A stretch of 64,000 nucleotides of DNA from Symmetrospora coprosmae (Eukaryota > Basidiomycota > Cystobasidiomycetes > Symmetrosporaceae): NCBI GenBank assembly GCA_008802785.1, contig VUYT01000027.1, positions 1-64,000 on the forward strand, written 5' to 3'. Under the pieces are notes generated by a model, which had not been told where the DNA came from, ran no database searches, and was given only the letters and a program-made list of their open reading frames with translations. Of the stretch, positions 12,603 to 24,390 are shown in pieces. The position numbers and the translations under genes were made by a program. Each line of letters starts with the position of its first letter. The stretch's first letter is position 1.

Positions 12603-13832
12603 GGTGCAAAGTGCGGGCAGTGTTTGGAAGATTTGGTCGTGCTGTTCCCCCTGTCGCGGTGTCACCGAGGCGCCCGAGAACGGAAGGGCAGGAGAACTTG
12701 GCGCGGTCTGTGCGAGAGAGCGAGCGAGCCTGGAGGCGGGTGGGCGGGACGCGACACGGCGACCTTTCGTCAGCTCACTAAGTCTCTCTCGTCGTGACTG
12801 TTTTGTGTGCTCTCTCTCTCTCTCTTCCTCGGCAGGCCTGCTCAGGGCTGCGCCATGCTCCTTCCAGCTGAGACTGCAGTCGCAGCCACCCCGTCGAGCT
12901 CCAGCCGAATGCCAGAGAGCCTGAGGCGACTCACCGATGAGCAATGTGCTGATGTGGTGCAGCTCGTACGAGACGTCTGTCAAACACTCCCTCAAAGCTG
13001 AATCAACGTGCAGAGAAAGGGAAGAGAGCTTCCACCGCAAGGACAGGCCGCCTGGCTGATGCTGATGGCGAAGCGGAGTTCGGCCGGCGGATGCGGGTGC
13101 GGTGCTGCTCTCCTGTGCACGCGGTATTTTGAAGGTCGGACCCCAGGCTGGGGAAGAGGGAACAGCCTCGCACCGGCGTCAACAGCAAAGACGTCACTTG
13201 CCCTCTTCTTCCCAAGAGATGCACGACACCCGCTTCCAAGGGCTCGGCGAAGCTCTTGTCTTGTCTTGAGCGTGGTGGCTTGGGCTCCTCTTGTTTGCGA
13301 ATTCGACGCGGGTGGCGGCGGCCTGTGCCTGGCACGCGCCTCGAGCTCGAGCTTGGGTGACTACTTCGGAAGACTCAGATCGTGGACGTGGACACGCGCG
13401 ACGAAGTACATCTTCGAATCTACCTCCTTACTACAGAGTGGGAGTTGCTGATGAGCGCAGTAACCGGACGGATAGATACATCCTCCATGGCTCCGGTCGG
13501 ATCCGATCTGCACGTCCCACCAGATCTGATGGATGCGCAAACGTGAGACGCCTGCTTCGATTCCGGCGCGTATGCACTACTATTCTGCGTGCTGGCCCTG
13601 GAGGCTGGCTGAGGCAGAACAGGCTGACTGGCAATTACCCGCAGCAAGCTGAGGCATCTGACGCGGAAGGCAGGGTAGTGTCCATTCACGACCGCCGATG
13701 TTGTGACTACAGGAGGGAGACGAGGATACATGTGTATTTTGCTCTCAATGATTCAGATTATGCGCCTGCCGATACTTGTGGATACGGCATGGGAAAAAGG
13801 GATCGCTGCTCTGCTTATTTCCGCCAGAGCCC
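12603..13832. other. Intergenic region upstream of the glucanase
   Basis: About 1.2 kb between two minus-strand genes. It contains a CT-dinucleotide run near 12810-12828, which reads as an AG-rich leader in the glucanase's transcription direction. Open frames here (for example 13008-13451 +) have no recognisable domain or plausible splice context, so I do not call a gene. Confidence 0.4.
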
Positions 13833-14994
13833 TTAAACCGAAGTCGTCGTGGTTGCGACAGTCTCCACATCGGCAGTGACCGACACCGTAGCAACCGTGT
13901 TGGTGCTCGTCACGGCTGTGGTGGTGGCGGTCTGCGTAGCCGGAGTGACAGTCACCTGCTCGGTTGCCGCAGTCGTGGTGACCTGGTTGGTTGCTGCGAC
14001 GACCGAGGTAACGGCGGGGATGACGGTGTTGGTCTGAGTCACCTGGTCAGTCGCAGTGTCGAGAACAGTGGTGCTGGCAATGTCCGTGTTCGTCTCGGTT
14101 GCGATGGCAGTGTTGGTCTCGGTGGCGGTGAGCGAGTCGGTGCTCAGGACAGATGTCACAAGCTCCCCTCCGTTGCCGGCGGTGTCGTTGGTGATGAGGC
14201 CCAGCTGGACGTCGACTAGATTCTGCAAGAGAGGGAGAGCCGCGTCCTGGTCGCTGGCACATGCATTGATGAAAATCTGCACAAGGGTGCTCGGTCCTCG
14301 TTCGCCAGTGACTGCATTCGGGAAGAGCGCTCCAGTTAGCAGTCGTTGACATGATTGCCAAACAGGGTGCACTCACTCGGGAAGGTCGGGTCGTACGACT
14401 TGTACACTGCCTGGTAGTTGCTCATGCTTACATCGCCGACGACAACCTCAGCGGTGCTGTTGTAGACCCACTGCACGTAGGCAGATCCGCCTTCGCTAGT
14501 CGCATTGACCAGGACCTCCGGGTACTCGACCCCGCTGTGTAGCGCCCCCGGAGAAATCGGCGTTAGCTTATTACTAGCGCCATTGTATCGGACAGCAGCG
14601 GAACAAGGACTCACAGGAGGTTCCAGGTGTGGGTTGCATCAGGGGTAGATCCGCCCTCAGACGCAGTGATGTTCGGGAAGATAATGGCAGTTGCCCACTC
14701 GCCAACAGCCTCGTTGGTGACGTCAATCGGCTGGCCGAGTGTCCTGTTGGCCTGTGCGTAGGTGAGCAGGTAGCCTGCCGGGCAAGGGTACGCAGGGTAG
14801 GTCTCGTCATCGTCATCGTCATCGTCATTGACGGTCGGGCCAGGAGTTGGGGTGAGGCCGGGTGTGGTCGCCTGAGTCTCTGCGACGTCGACGGTGCTGG
14901 TCGCCGTGACGGACACTTCCTGTCTCTTGTAGATGGGAGATGCAGAGACGGCACCAGCCGCGAGAGCGAATGCGATGAGTGACTGAGAGTGCAT
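13833..14994 (-). CDS. Secreted Thr-rich protein, unknown function
   Basis: Exons 14994-14615, 14534-14377 and 14311-13833 join in phase through 80- and 65-nt introns to 338 residues. The N-terminus MHSQSLIAFALAAGAVSASP is a good signal peptide, followed by a KR site (IYKRQ) that a Kex2-type protease could cut. A run of seven Asp (after TVN) precedes a central region with few Cys and several N-glycosylation sequons (NRT, NIT, NAT, NST, NDT). The C-terminal 110 or so residues are Thr/Val/Ala repeats typical of an O-mannosylated stalk. The tail is not hydrophobic, so a GPI anchor is not supported. I do not recognise the family; wall or extracellular matrix is the likely location. Confidence 0.8.
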
Positions 14995-15293
14995 GGTGAG
15001 AGGGTGGTACTGTCAAGAGGGGCTCGCAGATGGGCAGCTTGGGAGGAGTGGAGAGGATGGAACAGGAGCAAGAAAGAAGAGCAGAAGGCACGGCTTCAAA
15101 TACTCGACGGACCGCACCTAATCATGAGCAGTTTTGCTCGTCTGATCAATGCCAGGCGTCATCCGCCGAGCGAATGCGTCGAAGAGCTCCAATCTCGACC
15201 TCTTTACGCGGTGCTTTACGCGAGTGACCAAATGGCGCATTGCACTTCGGAGCTGCGGACTATCTCGCTCACAGGACCATGCAACGCCTTCCG

Positions 15294-15849
15294 TCACTGG
15301 CCCGACGGTACCGGTATCGTCATGCAGCTTCCTCGATGAGCCCATTGCGCTCTTGTACACGTGGACTGCCGCGACGAGCAAGCGGCTAGCGAATCCTGCT
15401 GGTTTTGAGCGACTTCATTCTGAGCTTCTTCGAACGCCTCAAGGCTATAGGCGCTGCCATCTAACGGGTCCCATCGGCGAACGGCGAAGTGCTGGACATT
15501 GCTCCGCATTTGTGCAACCTGGGACTCGCGTACAGAGGACCCCTCGCGCTCTGGCCTCCGGATCACGATCGTGCCATCGGACAGTGAGCTGCTCATCATC
15601 TCTTGTCGACGCCGAGACACCGCGAACTGTGGAGCCTCCACCGCTGTGCCATCACCCTCGGATGCTTGCGAGGGTGAGCGCGATATACCGGTACAGGTCG
15701 ATGTTGTCGATCTTGGCTCTGCCGAAGGAGCGGCACGCGGGTGGTCCGTCCCTTGGCTATATGCCCGTGGACTGCGCAGAGGTACAAGGGAGCATTTGAG
15801 CGGCTACTTGAATGATGCAGCACGCCGATGCAGCGACTTCCTTCCCCAT
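15294..15849 (-). CDS. Possible unknown gene, weakly supported
   Basis: A minus-strand frame from 15294 to about 15804 has a plausible composition (SQASEGDGTAVEAPQF, MMSSSLSDGTIVIRR, DGSAYSLEAFEEAQNE). A short intron with acceptor TAG near 15805 would link it to an ATG at 15847-15849, giving roughly 170 residues. No domain, signal peptide or membrane span is seen. A further open frame at 15118-15381 on the same strand might be a downstream exon in another splice pattern. This could equally be non-coding; transcripts would decide. Confidence 0.25.
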
Positions 15850-16374
15850 TTCGATAGGTGAATGACCGATGATGAGCAGGAACGCAGTCTCAGCTCGCTC
15901 TAGCTTAGAACGCGCCCCCGGTGTCCAAGCGGTCTTCGACAGCGAATAGCCTACGATTTATAGGTGAAGACTCGCAATGCCCGTCTGCACGAGCGTATAG
16001 AGGCGCTCGGGGGGAGTGTATTCCACGCTTGAGCGCAGATGCTGCGCCGGACCGAGTCCAGCTCCGCAGACTACCTCGCGTGCATTCATCGCGTATCGCA
16101 TCCAGCAGCTGACTACACTCGTAGACGAGAGGAGAGATGAGCGCGAGCATCTCGAAAGCTGTCCACGGCGCTGAACGCCCTCGATGCTTGCGCAGCTGGG
16201 AGACTGCCCGGACGTCATCCGATTGAGATCGGGCCGGTCCCGACGGACCCTCCGAGAAGAGAAGGAGGAGCAGGCGCTCTTCTCGTTGCCTCACTCTCGT
16301 CGTCGTCGTCGTTTTCGCCTTCACCTCCTCAGTGTCCAAGCTCGCTCTACGTCTACATACATCCCGAGCACACA
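15850..16374. other. Intergenic region before the HVA1-type gene
   Basis: Contains open frames on the minus strand (15905-16441 and 15958-16218) without recognisable domains. A short run of CGT/CGA triplets (about 16299-16317) lies just before the HVA1-type gene. Most likely it holds the promoter and leader of that gene. Confidence 0.35.
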
Positions 16375-16959
16375 ATGTCTGACCAAATCGACAAGGGTGA
16401 CTCCGTCTCGTGCGTGCCGCGCAATCCACTGCCTTCTCCACATCTCGCCGCTGCCAACGCTGAAGACGACATGTGTCGGACTGATGCGTGTATGTAGGTG
16501 GAACTGGGGCGGTGGTGCTCCCTCTGGTACAGTCAAGGACGTCAAGGAGGAGGAGACGACCATCAAGAGCAAGAACAACAAGGATGTGCGACTTGCGAGA
16601 GCCTAGACGCCCATGTCCCGAAAGCGCTGGAACTGATAGCGCGGTCGCGTGGCTCTCTTTTCTCTATTGCTCCGGACGCTGCTCGAACAGATCAAGAAGA
16701 AAGGAGACGAGGAGAACCCGGCGTAAGCTGGACCGTTTTGGTCCGTGCGGTCCGAGCTGACAGATTGCGCCGCAATTTCGCGCGCCTCGACTTGCTAGCG
16801 TGGTCATTGAGCAGGACAACGGCGTGAGTCGGCGGTTTGGAGATTGGTGTTTGTCGATTGTCGGTGGTCTGTGCGCCGCGAAGCTGACCACCGCTTCTCC
16901 ATACCCTGCAGAACCCGGTCCTCAAGCGAGCCAGCGAGTTGAACGAGGTGGACGTCTAA
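16375..16959 (+). CDS. Hypervirulence-associated protein TUDOR domain (HVA1/DUF2945) protein
   Basis: A 75-residue protein hidden in five small exons: 16375-16409, 16498-16585, 16691-16722, 16799-16823 and 16912-16959. All junctions are GT-AG and in phase; introns are 76-105 nt, so intron exceeds exon. The product starts MSDQIDKGDSVSWNWGGG, then GTVKDVKEEETTIKSK, DEENPAVVIEQDNG and NPVLKRASELNEVDV. This matches the small basic fold named after Cryptococcus HVA1 and found widely in fungi and bacteria: a Trp-Gly-rich start, a GxV strand, an ENPA turn and a KxASEL end. The molecular function is not established. It is probably cytosolic or nuclear, with no targeting signal. No ORF longer than about 30 codons covers the true frame, so ORF-based annotation would miss it. 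Confidence 0.88.
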
Positions 16960-17903
16960 GAGCGTTCGAGCACAGTGTGATAATCCGCCCTCCTGTATCA
17001 TGCGCGTTAACCAAGGAAGCTCCCCTTGTTGAGCTTTGACACCTCTCTATAATCAGCTGCAAAGCAGAGCGTGCACCAAGAGGCCTGGATCGCTGGAGGC
17101 GAGTCGGTCAGACCATTCATAAACGCTCATGGAAAGAGTCGTGCTGCAATTGCCAGCCTCATTGTCTTGTTCGTGGGCTTTCCGAGCACGGACCATCCCC
17201 GACACATGCACGTCCACCTCTGCTGATCCAGACGCAAGCGAAGCAAAGCCGACGATGATGACAGGGCAACAAGAGCGATGACGGCCACGACTCGAATATG
17301 AATTTTGCAAGAGGATGGTGCGTGCCTTGTCGATAGGTAGATGTTGAAGAACCGCCCGCGAGGACTGCCCTTTTTCAGCGGTGGTGGTGGCGTTGAGCAA
17401 AGACGCGATCGAGGCTCGTGCGGGCGAAGTGGGAGGGAGGGAGGGCCCGCGCCGTCGCGCGCCTGCGAAGGGGCATTGTTGTGATTTCAGGGGTTCGAGG
17501 GTGGTGTTTTCATTCGGCGACTGGCCCAAGCTCGAGCTCGAGCTCGCTGCCATCCTGCCCTTGGTCCGCTTCCAACGACTCTCAGCAACTCCATTCGACC
17601 TCCTGAACGCATCGACCGCCTCCGCCCTCTCCGACCGACGACGCCCACAAGGCAACCCAACGGCCAGCGACCAAACAAATCCGCCAAGTTCCCCTTTCCC
17701 TTCCCTTCACAACCACCCCGACGCCCCTTCGCTTCCCTTCAAATCCTCGCGCGCAGCAAGCTCCCTTCGACGAATTCCCCCCTCTCCCGCAAAGCAGCCT
17801 CGACGGCCAAACCACACTCTCTTGACACACATCAGACAGAACAGCAGGGACTAGCACAGCAGCAATAGGGTAACTCATAGTCACATATTCTCATCAATCG
17901 ACA
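16960..17903. other. Intergenic region, promoter of GH128 gene
   Basis: Holds the 3' side of the HVA1-type gene and, from about 17690 to 17860, a pyrimidine-rich CT/CCCTTC leader running up to the GH128 start codon. Pyrimidine-rich leaders are common before highly expressed fungal genes. Antisense open frames (17053-17655 -) look spurious. Confidence 0.4.
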
Positions 17904-19798
17904 ATGGCACCCATCCTCTCGGCCTCATTGGCCCTCCTCTCCATCTCTGGCGCAGTCACGGGCGCCCTTGCAAACACAAACAAGCACCAGCAGCAGTACG
18001 GCAAGCACCAGAAGCTCGTCAAGAGGACCATCTTTGAGAACCTCAGCAAGCGTGATGCACTCGCTCCCTATGGCTACGACCGATGTGCGTTCTCTTATCT
18101 ATCTCGCTCGTCGTGCTGCTGTTTGTGCCGCTTCTCCGTCGTTTGTTCACTGACCGTCTCCCCGCCACTCCACCTCCGATCACGCACGCGTCTCTCCGCC
18201 GTTGACACCGGACGCCTTCCAACGGTCTTCGTGCTGCGCTCGCTCTACCACCAGGCGGAGTCGCCAGGAAGAAGCCCTACGTTCGACGAGTAGGAGCTAG
18301 CCCTTCGGCCAGCAAGAACTGGAAGCCGTGCCCGACCGCCGCCGTCACGAACGGCATTGTGGCCGGCCTCGACCCAGCCCCGACCGCTGGTGCCGATGGC
18401 TCCTCATCCTCCGACTACGCTCAGGGCGCTTTCCACAATGAAGACGACGACGACACTGTCTACACCATTAGCCCGACTGGTGACGTCGTGCCCGCCGACG
18501 AGCAGCCTCTTGCACCTACCGAGGGTGCCGCGTCGCAGGATGCCCCGTCCGACACTTGGGACCGAGCGCAGTTCGCGGGCCCTACTTCCCCTGCGGCCCC
18601 AGCACCGACGAGCACCGAGTACACGACCTCGTTCGTCGACGTGACGTCCTACTCTACCGAGTACCCCGAGTCCTCGGCCGATGCGCCCAACTTCAGGAAG
18701 CCCAACGTCAAGATCAACGCCGGTTTCGCCAACCCAACCAGCGAGTCCTCGTCGCAGTGGGTCGAGCCCGCGCCGTCTTCGTCCGAGCGGGTCGAGCCGG
18801 CACCCTCGTCGTCTTCGTCCGAGTGGGTTGCCCCCGCTCCTTCGTCTTCGTCCGCCGCCGCACCCGCTCCTACGCCCGAGAGCCCTCCTACTACCGATGT
18901 CGGCCGGAGCTACGGTGCCATGGGTCTCGCCTGGGACTGGCTCAACCCCAAGAACGTCCTCCACAACTGGTGCAACGACAACCCTACCAAGATCTACAGT
19001 GCGTTCATTTCTAAGCGGCGTGTCTAAGGGAGTCGAGCTAACCTCGAGTCCTACCCTCTCATCGCGCACAGCCTGGTCGGCCTACCCACCTTCGGACGCA
19101 CTCTGCAGCAACATGGAGTGGTACCCTCAGTACTGGGGTCCTGCCAAGCAGGGTGAATTCGAGGCTCAGATCGCCCGCGGCGTCATCAAGCCGGGCATGA
19201 CGATTCTCGGTTACAACGAGCCCGACCAGCCGGGACAGGCCAACCTTGGCATTCAGGACGGTATCAACAGCTACAAGGCTCAGATCACCAAGTATGCTAG
19301 CCAGGGCTACCGCATCACCACTCCGGGATGCACGTCCGACGACAACGGGTTCAACTGGCTCAGCGGCTTCATCGAGGGCTGCGCTGGCTCGTGTGGCTTT
19401 TCGGCCATCCAGACGCACTACTACGGTACCGACGCGGATGCCTTCATTGCATACATTCAGAAGATCCACGCTGCATGGCCCGAGTTCCGTGAGTTGGCAT
19501 GTCACTTCGTCGCAGCTGCTTGGATTAGGCTAACATCGCCTATCTGCACGCAGCCATCATCATCTCGGAGTACGCTGCCGAGACCTTCGGCCACGGTGCT
19601 GACTTGACTGCCGAGGAGAGCAAGGCCTACCTGCACAAGACGCAGACATGGCTCAAGCAGCAGTCGTACGTCGACTCGTACTTCTTCTTCGGCCCGCTCA
19701 CGACGGCCGCGGCAAACGGTGTCAACCACAACAACCTTCTCATCAACGATGATGGATCCGTCAAGGACATCGGATGGCAGTACCTGTCCGCTGCATAA
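17904..19798 (+). CDS. Secreted GH128 (Asl1-like) beta-1,3-glucanase
   Basis: Cleaves beta-1,3-glucan, probably in the wall or outside the cell. Exons 17904-18084, 18255-18998, 19072-19488 and 19554-19798 join in phase (introns 170, 73 and 65 nt) to 528 residues. A signal peptide (MAPILSASLALLSISGAVTG) is followed by a KR site, a KNWKPC segment and a Ser/Pro/Glu-rich linker with repeated EPAPSSS or APAPSSS units. The catalytic domain begins GLAWDWLNP, with LGYNEPDQPGQAN (acid/base Glu near residue 356) and IIISEYAAE (nucleophile Glu near 453), ending DDGSVKDIGWQYLSAA. The linker explains why a 221-codon frame is open on the opposite strand (18404-19069); that frame is a shadow. Confidence 0.93.
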
Positions 19799-21022
19799 GC
19801 AGTGGGCTGCGACTGCTTCCATTTCCTCTCATGGGCCTCTCGGATGTTCCCCCTCCTCCTACATCGACACCGACACCTCGGGCTTGAGGTTGCTGGACAG
19901 ATACCCCGACTCGATCACCTCCAGCGCCAGAGCGAAGCACACTCCAACATCCCCTTTCGAACTTCTCCCCTCCAGCCCCCGAAGCGAAAGACACAAAGCT
20001 CCGTTCACCTGCCCCTCCTCCATTCCACCTTCGTCTACTTTCTTCGCTAGCCATTCACCCTTTTGCTTCATGCATTCAGCGATAGGACCATCCCCTCCTA
20101 CTACATCGCTTAGATCTCTCCCTCCATCTACCTTCACGACTCTGCCATTGCGTCTCTGTTCCCGTGTGTCTCTGTGTCTCATACTTCAGCGCCAGCATAG
20201 CCCGGCAGCTCTGTGCGCTTGCGCGTCAAGGTTGTTGGACATGCTCTGTCAGCGTAATTGCGTCTGGTCACGCTTGCTGCTACGCTTTGGAAGTCCGTTG
20301 CCTCTATCGCCTCGGACGTCCCACTGTGCCGCGCACGAATGCCAGTAAGGATGACTAGCCTGCCCTGACTCTAATCCCGTCCGACTAGCTATCTCTTCAC
20401 GCGGACATCTCTCTATCAGTGCGCCTTGGCATTGTGCGATGCATCACGTGCAAAGGCTGCTAGCTCGAGAAGCTCTTCCTGCCGTCAACTTGACGCGTTC
20501 ATTGCGCAGGGGCAGTCAGCATTGAGCAGCATGCACGTATCGCCTGCAGTGTTGAGATGGTACAGCCATGCCTCTTGCTCGCGTCAATCTCGAGCCAAAC
20601 TTGCAGAGGCGTACCGTCGCCCGCCTTGAGAGCGGAGACGATGAAGGCGGCTTTCACACCCAATACGCGCTAATGCAGCACCGCGTGCAGGAGTCGGCGA
20701 AATGCATGTGCGCGTTGCTTGAGTCTGATAGATCTCGCCGGCTGATAGCACTGCCCTCGCACATGCAAAGGAGCCGCCTATCGCTTTCTTCAAGAGAAAG
20801 CCGCCCTTGCCAGGGCAGCTCGGCTCCTTCGCGCCGCCTGACCCGGTCCGCCAGCTGCCACTGCGTACAAGACCTGCTACTTCAACGATCTTTCCTTCTC
20901 TCTCCTCCTCTTCGCTCCTCCTTCCCTATCTGCTCTTGGCTCTCCGCAGCACCTCTCCCTTTCCCATCCCCCCTGCCATCCCTTGCTCGCCGTCACTCAG
21001 CCATCCATTGCTCGCGTTCACC
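19799..21022. other. Intergenic region between GH128 and M28 genes
   Basis: About 1.2 kb. The first part is likely the GH128 3' UTR. From about 20880 to 21020 the sequence is strongly CT-rich and leads to the aminopeptidase start. Long frames (for example 19719-20348 +) are compositional and have no domain. Confidence 0.4.
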
Positions 21023-23182
21023 ATGCGTTGCACAGCTTGCACGACCGTCGCGCTCGGACTAGGTCTCGCCGCATCTGTCCAGGCCGCACCTTCCAACGAC
21101 GGCTACAAGCACAGCAAGAAGCCCGACGTAGAGCCGCACGCCCTCGTCGAGCAGATCTACGCAAGTGACTTGCGGGCCGGCGCATACGTTATCCAGGGCA
21201 TTGCTACCGAGAACAACAATACCAGAGCTTTTGGGACACCTGGTCAGTCAATACCCATTGAGCTTGAAATTATGAACAGAAGCTGACGCCGCCGACAACA
21301 ATACCTTCTACCATACAGGCCATGAGGCCACGCTCGACTACATCCGAGCGGAGCTCGGCAAGAGTGGCTACTATAAAGTGACGAGTGCGTTATACTGCAG
21401 ACTACCGCATGAGGCACATCCGCACGTACTTCCCCGGCTGATGCGCTCTGCTCTCGTGAACAATCACCACAGCCCAAGAGTTCGAAACATACAACTATAC
21501 CCCGTTCGGCAACTCGACGTTCGAGGCCGGCGGTACCGTCTACCCCGTTGCGACTCCGGAGGTTGGTTGCAACACCTGCACAAACACCGGTCCTAGCTGA
21601 TGGTCCTCCCACGCTTGCCTCCGCAGTTCTCGCTCGGCGGCGAGGTCAGCGCGACCATCGTCAAAGTCGCCAACCTTGGCTGCGAGCCTGTGGGTGCTCC
21701 CTGCTCCTCGTGCTGTATGTCATCGCGACATCTTGCTGACTCCGGAATCCTGCGCACAACAGAGCGACTATCCGGCATCTGTGGCTGGCCAGATTGCGCT
21801 CATCGCCCGCGGCACATGCGAGTTTGGTCTCAAAGTTGCGGTCGCGCAATCGCAGGGAGCAGCAGCTGTGGTCATCAGCAACAACGATGAAGAAGATCCA
21901 GATGCGCCAGCTGCTTCTGTGACTCTCTCTGCGCCCCCTCGTCCAGAGGGGGAGTACCTGCCTACGGTGAGTATCTGACTTGACTTGGACCACCTGACAC
22001 GGCCTGGAGCTGACGCCCCTCTCCTCCCGCCCAGGTCTCCATCTCGCTCAATGCTGCAGCGGCCATCCAGGATGGCGCACAGGCGTCCATCGGCGTGTTC
22101 GCCGAGACCAAGCTCGTCACCACTGCCAACATCATCGCCGACACGCACACCGGCGACCCAAACAACGTCATTGTGCTCACTTCGCACACCGACTCTGTTC
22201 TGGCTGGACCGGGCATCAACGACGACGGATCCGGGACTGTGGCTCTACTCACCCTCGCCTCCAAGCTCTCGATGTACAACGTCAAGAATGCCGTACGCTT
22301 CATCTTCTGCACAGCAGAGGAGGCTGGTCTCATCGGCTCTACCTACTATGGTGAGCGGGCATGCCGGCTCAACATGGTACCACAAAAGCTGATTCCCGTC
22401 TGTGCAGTCGAGAACCTTAGCCAGTCGGAGCTCAGCAAGATCCGCATGGACCTCAACTTCGATATGCTGTAAGTCTCACCTTTTCGGCTATAAGCGTCCG
22501 ACGTTGTTCCAATCAAGCTCACACAGCACAACTTCCGTTTCAAATCCGTAGAGCCAGTCCGAACTATGTCAGCGGAGTGACGCTTCTAGTCTATCCCTGT
22601 CTCCCGCTGACATTTCTCCAATTAGGTATTCACGTCTTTCGACGGTAGCGGAGCCGCATTCGGTCAGGCTGGTCCAGACGGAAGCGCACAGATCGAGGAC
22701 GTATTCCAGAAGTTCTTCGCCGCGAGGGACATTCCGCTGAACGCCACAGCATTCGACGGTCGCTCCGATTACGGTAAGGTCTTCGCACTGGTTGGCTGCT
22801 TCCGGCCTAGCGAGCTAATCCGCTTGTCCGGATATCAGGACCCTTCATTGACGTCGGCATCCCCGCTGGAGGCCTCTTTACCGGTGCCGAAGAGATCAAG
22901 ACCGAACGCGAAGCAAGCCTCTGGGGCGGACAGGCGGGTGTCGCACTCGATGTCAACTACCACAAGGTCGGCGACGATATCAACAATCTCAACTACTACG
23001 CATGGCTCGTCAATGCCAAGGGCGCCGCGTACACGATGGCAACCTACGCGAAGTCGCTCGAGGGCTTCCCCGCAAACAACGCCACTGTAGCTACACCAGA
23101 GCGGAAGCGCTCCATTCAGCACAGGCGCTCGGCAGAGAAGCACCACTCTGAGCACGCTTGTGGCCCCAAGCCCATCATCTAG
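21023..23182 (+). CDS. Secreted or vacuolar M28 zinc aminopeptidase with PA domain
   Basis: Removes N-terminal residues from peptides using two zinc ions. Ten exons: 21023-21242, 21319-21384, 21473-21561, 21627-21689, 21763-21966, 22035-22350, 22408-22468, 22552-22567, 22626-22773 and 22839-23182; all phases fit, giving 508 residues. Exon 8 is only 16 nt. A signal peptide (MRCTACTTVALGLGLAASVQA) is followed by a propeptide. A protease-associated domain (ALIARGTCEFGLKVAVAQ) lies inside the peptidase region. Metal and catalytic motifs are LTSHTDSV, GINDDGSG, CTAEEAGLIGS and NYHKVGDD. The closest described relatives are yeast Ape3 (aminopeptidase Y) and secreted leucine aminopeptidases. A basic tail (ERKRSIQHRRS) may be trimmed. 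The sequon NNAT lies near the end. Confidence 0.93.
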
Positions 23183-23435
23183 GAAGGGTCACGAAAAGCA
23201 GGGTCTCGAAACCCGCAAAGCAAGCCCATCGAAAACGCGGCTGCAGGAAAAGGCGAAGGGTATCATCGCGATAGGATTACTGTATCTACCAAAACGAGGT
23301 TATAGTAGCAATGCGTTACGATCAGTCATGCACGAATCCCTGCCGTTCCGCTTCATATCCGGACGGGCCGATAAACGTGTGGCGCTGAGGCCTGCGACCG
23401 CTTCTGCTCTGAACAGTTCGGGGTGTCACAGCACA

Positions 23436-24390
23436 ATGTCAAATTACAATGACATTCCGCTGGCTCCGCCGTGAGCTGTGTAGATGCGACGGTCGAACGC
23501 GCACGGCTGACCAGACTCGCATTCTACCAGACCTTGGCAACTTGATGGGGAGGTCTTCATGTTCCTCGGATGGAGCTGGACGCCCCGCCTTCCGCCTGGG
23601 TCCTTCAACCCGGCAGAGCAAGAGGCTATCCTAGCTTCAGACTGCTCGCGCCTTGTTCGCACACCCTACGCCATGCAGCTTTACCGCTACAAGACGTCGC
23701 CTGTCGGACCGTATGACGAGCTCATGTTCATCCCCGGGTGGTTCGACACGGAAGTCAGAGACGCCCAGGGCAAGACGCGCACCATCCAGGCTCCACGAAT
23801 TACAAGAATCTACGTCTCTACGGAAGCTACGTGTGTTCGCGGCAGGCAAAATTGGAACGTTCCCAAGGTGAACCAAAGCCAGGCTTGTCGGACGTCTCCT
23901 TACCACGAGCACGGGCCAACTGACCCCCGTCTGCCCGGGCTCACAGCACCTCGCAGACTTCTCATTCACTTACTCATCCGAAGGACACATCGATGTCGAA
24001 GTCTTTGAGCGCGGAGGCTCCCGAGAGCGACCGTTCTTTGCGGCCAAAGTAACGCCCTTCAAGCGAACGCCTGCTTTTCCCTTCAGCACATCCTGGTTAC
24101 CCATTAGCCTTGATATTCTACAGCCTCCTCTACCTCACGTAGGAGAAGAGGGGAGCGCCACGGTCGAGACGAAAGACTGGCAGCATGTCCCCCTGAATGT
24201 CCGAATGAGGGGCACAAAGCTGGCCAGTATCGCGCCCCGACTGGACCGCGGAGATGGGTCGCTCGGCTACGCGAACGGTGTAGCATTCCCAGACATTGCA
24301 CCCTTCTCGACAGGAGTGTACTCGGCGGACGCGACTATCGACTTTGGCGTGCCATTGCAGCCGGACGTCGTGTCGCCCAAGGAGGATTGA
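23436..24390 (+). CDS. Acetoacetate-decarboxylase-like protein
   Basis: Exons 23436-23470, 23531-23867 and 23947-24390 join in phase (introns 60 and 79 nt) to 271 residues. The start MSNYNDIPLAPPPWQLDGE is created only by splicing. The body shows PYDELMFIPGWF, RITRIYVSTEAT, GRQNWNVPKHLADFSF and a C-terminal region with GRxRP-like strands. This pattern (a PYxEL strand, then RIYV and xNWNxPKxLA) is that of fungal proteins in the acetoacetate decarboxylase-like superfamily. The reaction is unknown: many members lack a proven decarboxylase activity, and I cannot place the Schiff-base Lys with confidence. There is no signal peptide or membrane span, so it is probably cytosolic. Confidence 0.75.

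Noticed and set aside
18404-19069. 221-codon minus-strand frame opposite the GH128 gene
   Set aside because: Arises from the Ser/Pro/Glu-rich linker codons of the plus-strand gene; Arg/Gly-rich product with no domain.
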